From assembly GCA_020434605.1 (NCBI GenBank), contig JAGRAL010000009.1, forward strand, positions 1 through 16,720: a stretch of DNA of 16,720 bases, in the 5' to 3' direction. The DNA is from Bdellovibrionales bacterium. Its GTDB lineage: Bacteria; Bdellovibrionota; Bdellovibrionia; Bdellovibrionales; UBA840. Position 1 is the stretch's first letter; the number at the start of each line of letters is the position of its first letter. A program made the translations under genes and the position numbers. A model generated the notes under the pieces. The model saw only the letters and a list, made by a program, of their open reading frames with translations. It did not search any database and was not told the DNA's origin. Below, in pieces: positions 13,851 to 16,720 of this stretch.

Positions 13851-14966
13851 TTACGCAGACTTTGCCGTTTTTGCTTCTGCAATAGTTGCGCGGTCACGGC
13901 CTGTGTTTTTAGAGGTATATAAGGCTTCATCAGCGCGCTTAATCCACTCTTCAACTGTTTCACCCTCATTTAATTGGGCTATTCCCATTGAGCAGGTAAA
14001 CTTAATACGCATGTCTAATTGCACATAGGTTTCGTTGCGTATAGTGGTTAAAGCTTTTTCGGCAGCGTGACTTGCTTGCACGACATTGTAATCAGTCATA
14101 ATAACAGCAAACTCTTCTCCACCTACACGTGCTACAAAGTCCAGCTCTCTTGGAAAGCAATCCTGAAGTAGTTTTACACACTCCTTAATAATGGCATCAC
14201 CAATATCATGTCCATAGGTATCATTTACTCGTTTGAAATGATCAATATCTAACATGATTAATGTGACTGGTGATTTTGTTACTCTAGATAACTGCCACTG
14301 CTTATGTATATGCTCATCAAAACTTTTTCTGTTAAAAGCTTTTGTCATATGATCTAAGCTCATGGTTTGGTTGGCTTCTACAAGTTGCTTTTTTACAGAA
14401 TGTAAGTTTCGTTGAAACTTTTCCATTCTCTCGGTTTTCTTTTTATCTTTTTTGTACTGCAACTCAATGTAGCTATCTATAAACTGTCTAGATTGTGATT
14501 TAAGTGTATCGATAGAGTTTGACTCTACTGCTTCTCGCAGCTGCTCAAAGTGGCTTCTAACTTCTGATTCAGAAACCTCTTCCTCTATGCCTTCATTTAG
14601 CTGTTCAACAAAATCCCAAATGATGTTTCTAAAATCATCAAATGTTTTTTGTATGTATGAATACTCACTGATCCTGTAGCTTGAAAAAAACTGACGAACG
14701 CGAAACAAAACTTTATCCAAATTTGGGTTGTTAGGCTTAATCAATTGTTGTGCTAACTCTTCTAGGGTTTGTCTGGCTTTACGCGCAGGCAACTTTTCGA
14801 TATCAAATAGATGTTTCATGTGACTGTCGATGATGTATAAAATGGTGGCCAAGTCTTCGGGCAAATCAAAATCAGGAGTATCATCGTTTTCTATTTCGCG
14901 GTTACTGCGTTCGCTTCCGTCACTAATATCAAACTGATTGATAAACTTTTTAACCCAAGTCTTCAA
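13851..14966 (-). CDS. Diguanylate cyclase (GGDEF domain, GGEEF type)
   Basis: This enzyme makes the second messenger cyclic di-GMP from two GTP. It has 371 residues and no membrane segment, so it is cytoplasmic. Residues about 35-170 form an unrecognised helical domain that probably senses or binds a partner. A charged coiled-coil linker at about 172-203 leads into the GGDEF domain (about 204-362). That domain has the metal ligand Asp240 (LIMLDIDHFK) and active-site GGEEF at 282-286. The inhibitory I-site RxxD (Arg273-Asp276) lies five residues before it, so product inhibition is expected and the enzyme should be active. The start is TTG at 14966 with AAAGGGGG upstream, and no ATG is available before residue 50. 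No EAL domain is present. The signal sensed is unknown. Confidence 0.95.
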   Translation of the reverse strand: MKTWVKKFINQFDISDGSERSNREIENDDTPDFDLPEDLATILYIIDSHMKHLFDIEKLPARKARQTLEELAQQLIKPNNPNLDKVLFRVRQFFSSYRISEYSYIQKTFDDFRNIIWDFVEQLNEGIEEEVSESEVRSHFEQLREAVESNSIDTLKSQSRQFIDSYIELQYKKDKKKTERMEKFQRNLHSVKKQLVEANQTMSLDHMTKAFNRKSFDEHIHKQWQLSRVTKSPVTLIMLDIDHFKRVNDTYGHDIGDAIIKECVKLLQDCFPRELDFVARVGGEEFAVIMTDYNVVQASHAAEKALTTIRNETYVQLDMRIKFTCSMGIAQLNEGETVEEWIKRADEALYTSKNTGRDRATIAEAKTAKSA

Positions 14967-15156
14967 ACGGCCCCCTTTTATTACAAGGATTTATCGGCAA
15001 ATGCGTAAAAGAAATAAGGGTTTGAAGGTATTTTGGATTTTTAAATCTCTAGACTGTCTACTTCATATACGAAAAAAATAGATTTGTTTTTTATTTTTGT
15101 TCTCACTTCTAAATCGATAAATGAGTCTAGGTTGTTTCAAAAAGATTCAATATTTA

Positions 15157-15948
15157 TTATAGGTCTACTTGCTCAATGCTACTAAAAGGTATGGGGGCTA
15201 AGATTTTAGTACTTAGATCGGTGAAGTGGGCAGATAGATCTGTTGCAAATAGTAGTGTATCGCCCTTAGCACTAGAGCCAGCTTCTAATCGTCCAGATTT
15301 AAAATCATTAATCAGTATTTTGGCAATGGCTTGTCCCGAAGAAACTAGGTTTACATGAGCGCCTACATATTTTTGAATGGATTCTTTTAACAGTGGGTAA
15401 TGAGTACAACCTAAAACAACAGTATCGACATCTTTATCCACAAGTTGCTTTAAGTAGCGCTCAATTACGAGATCGGTAATCCCGTCATGGTATAGTCCCT
15501 CTTCGGCTAGGGGCACAAACAAGGGACAATCTAAAGCAAAAATTTGCGCCATTGGCTCCATCAAAAGTATTCGCTTTTGATAGGCCTCACTTAAGATGGT
15601 GGCTCTTGTGCCCAGCACACCAATTTTTTTATTTTTACTCTTCTCAACGGCTAATTGTGCTCCGGGTACGATGACATTATAAACGGGTACACCCATCCAT
15701 TCGGATTCAAAAAATTGGCTCGAGGCTGAGTTGCAAGCAATGACAACAGCCTTCACATCTTGTTTTAGTAAAAAAGAAATCGTTTGTTCAGAATACTTTC
15801 TAATAGTGCCCGGTGACTTTGCTCCATAGGGGAGTCTTGCGGTGTCGCCTAAGTAAACAAAGGATTCATTGGGGAACGCGTGGATTAAGTCTTTTAAAAC
15901 TGTTAAACCACCAATACCCGAATCAAATACACCAATCGCTTTTGACAT
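15157..15948 (-). CDS. murI: Glutamate racemase
   Basis: This enzyme converts L-glutamate to D-glutamate for peptidoglycan. It has 263 residues, typical of the family. The N-terminal IGVFDSGIGGLTVL (Asp9, Ser10) and the two catalytic cysteines are present: Cys72 in ACNSASS and Cys181 in LGCTHYPLL with His183. The first cysteine motif has ACNSAS where ACNTAS is usual, a mild variant. There is no Shine-Dalgarno site. Instead TATATT ends six bases before the ATG, with TTGCCA 17 bases further upstream, so the transcript probably starts at or next to the start codon. The gene is essential in most bacteria. The gap downstream (14967-15156) carries no ORF. Confidence 0.96.
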   Translation of the reverse strand: MSKAIGVFDSGIGGLTVLKDLIHAFPNESFVYLGDTARLPYGAKSPGTIRKYSEQTISFLLKQDVKAVVIACNSASSQFFESEWMGVPVYNVIVPGAQLAVEKSKNKKIGVLGTRATILSEAYQKRILLMEPMAQIFALDCPLFVPLAEEGLYHDGITDLVIERYLKQLVDKDVDTVVLGCTHYPLLKESIQKYVGAHVNLVSSGQAIAKILINDFKSGRLEAGSSAKGDTLLFATDLSAHFTDLSTKILAPIPFSSIEQVDL

Positions 15949-15954
15949 TTAGAC

Positions 15955-15983
15955 AATATAATTTGGAATACTAAATTTGGCAA
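15955..15983 (-). promoter_or_regulatory. Promoter of the glutamate racemase gene, implying a leaderless transcript
   Basis: On the minus strand TTGCCA (-35, bases 15978-15983), a 17-base spacer and TATATT (-10, bases 15955-15960) end six bases before the ATG at 15948. Transcription would begin at or within a base or two of the start codon. Confidence 0.6.
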
Positions 15984-16045
15984 AGCGCTTGCAGTAACTA
16001 AGGGTGTTAAGCTTTAAAACAACCAGAATATCATAGGGGAAAATT

Positions 16046-16396
16046 ATGATGTCATTTTTAAAAATACTTTCAATTGTATCTATATTATTTACATTAAATC
16101 TTAGCTTTGCCTTCGATGGTGGCTACGCTAACCCAGTAAAAAGTGGTCATTTGTTTTTTGATGGCGGGGTCGTAGAAATCGTAGATAATTCTGATGGGTC
16201 AGTAACATTATTAGACAGCGTTGGTAACCTAATCGGTACGATAAAAATGAGCCGAGTTGAAGAATTAGGACAAAAAATTGAGGCGTTAGATAGTGAAGTT
16301 GAGGTTTCTGCGGTAGTAAAAACGATGGGCACATGTGCTCTTGGCTATTTTTATGATCCAGGATCTAAACAATGTTATCCAAAACGTTCTAGATAA
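16046..16396 (+). CDS. Small exported protein of unknown function
   Basis: This 116-residue protein has a clear signal peptide, with cleavage near SFA-FDGG (about residue 22). The mature part is about 94 residues, rich in Asp and Gly, with short beta-like stretches (VVEIVDNSDGSVTLLDSVG). Two cysteines near the C-terminus (CALGYFYDPGSKQC) form a small loop and are likely to be disulphide-bonded. No family is recognised. AGGGGA at 16035-16040 fits either of two tandem ATG codons, at 16046 or 16049. The gene is divergent from murI and ends at a strong terminator. It is probably periplasmic or secreted. Confidence 0.82.
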   Translation: MMSFLKILSIVSILFTLNLSFAFDGGYANPVKSGHLFFDGGVVEIVDNSDGSVTLLDSVGNLIGTIKMSRVEELGQKIEALDSEVEVSAVVKTMGTCALGYFYDPGSKQCYPKRSR

Positions 16397-16418
16397 TTTG
16401 CAAGACATTGTATCTAAG

Positions 16419-16450
16419 AAAACCCGTCCACAAGACGGGTTTTTTATTTT
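16419..16450. terminator. Bidirectional terminator after the small exported protein gene
   Basis: AAAACCCGTC (16419-16428) pairs with GACGGGTTTT (16434-16443) around CACAA, followed by TTATTTTT. The minus-strand reading ends in TTTTC, so it can also serve the gene converging from the right. Confidence 0.9.
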
Positions 16451-16457
16451 TAGGTAC

Positions 16458-16720
16458 TCACAAATTTGCTTTAGAGACCTTTATATTTAAAGGTAACTTT
16501 AGATAAGCTGTACCATTATCTTCCTTGGGTGGTAAATGCCCTGCATCTATATTTACTTGTATACTAGGTAACAATAAGCGAGGAGCTGAAAGTGTTTTGT
16601 CGCGAGTTTCTCTAAAATGGACATAGTCCTTTTCGCTAGTTTGGGCCTTTAATTGAATATTGTCTTTTTTGCTATCACCGATCGTAGTTTCGTATCGCAT
16701 ATCACGACCATTCGGAGAAT
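16458..16720 (-). CDS. Partial unrecognised ORF running off the right edge
   Basis: The reading frame is open from the stop codon at 16458 to the end of the window with no stop, and an internal ATG at 16700 need not be the true start. The visible 87 or so residues are polar with a C-terminal stretch LLLPSIQVNIDAGHLPPKEDNG and TAYLKLPLNIKV that looks like beta strands. No domain is recognised. It converges on the preceding gene and shares its terminator. Most of the gene is probably outside the window. Confidence 0.6.
   Translation of the reverse strand, partial: SPNGRDMRYETTIGDSKKDNIQLKAQTSEKDYVHFRETRDKTLSAPRLLLPSIQVNIDAGHLPPKEDNGTAYLKLPLNIKVSKANL

Noticed and set aside
15049..15130. A 7-bp inverted repeat (CTAGACT/AGTCTAG) spanning about 80 bases between the racemase and cyclase genes
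   Set aside because: The arms are short and the gap is long, so chance is likely in AT-rich sequence.

Overview
The window is AT-rich, compactly coded DNA from a Gram-negative bacterium. It shows signal peptides, a lipoprotein lipobox, a DUF481-type outer-membrane beta-barrel and many secreted hydrolases. Several exported proteins have no recognised family. There is an exported trypsin-like protease, a subtilisin-like protease and a large secreted papain-like enzyme, plus a small-molecule module of heme-oxygenase-like and GNAT-like enzymes. This mix is reminiscent of predatory Bdellovibrionota (Bdellovibrio and relatives), but that placement is an inference from gene content and not a proven identity. 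No insertion sequence, phage gene, CRISPR array or rRNA was seen.

Layout. At the left edge lies the 5' end of a minus-strand tRNA-Ser. Next come a plus-strand trypsin-like lipoprotein protease with a structured leader, and an M3 zinc oligopeptidase. An exported alkaline phosphatase converges on the oligopeptidase across a shared bidirectional terminator. A divergent region of about 200 bp, rich in repeats, separates the phosphatase from a thioredoxin. The thioredoxin is followed by a two-gene unit: an XRE-type HTH regulator and an unrecognised, possibly PAS-like protein. This unit runs tail-to-tail, with overlapping stop codons, into a minus-strand pair: a GNAT-like acyltransferase and a heme-oxygenase-like diiron oxidase whose genes overlap by 4 bp. 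Further right are a DUF481 outer-membrane protein, a complete tRNA-Asn with a good sigma70-type promoter, and a small membrane-anchored protein of unknown function.

The right half holds a large secreted protein with a circularly permuted NlpC/P60 (YiiX-like) catalytic domain and, converging on it, two tandem secreted four-cysteine paralogues of unknown function. It continues with a variant type I methionine aminopeptidase, a subtilisin-like protease, a GGDEF diguanylate cyclase with an intact product-inhibition site, and a glutamate racemase that may be translated from a leaderless mRNA. It ends with a small exported protein and a partial unrecognised ORF running off the edge.

How the genes may work together. 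Most are independent transcription units. The clearest module is the GNAT-like plus diiron-oxidase pair, which looks like a two-step pathway for a small acylated or oxidised metabolite. The neighbouring XRE/PAS-like pair is a plausible but unproven regulator. The exported proteases, the phosphatase, the permuted papain-like enzyme and the cytoplasmic oligopeptidase fit a lifestyle based on degrading external protein and recovering phosphate.
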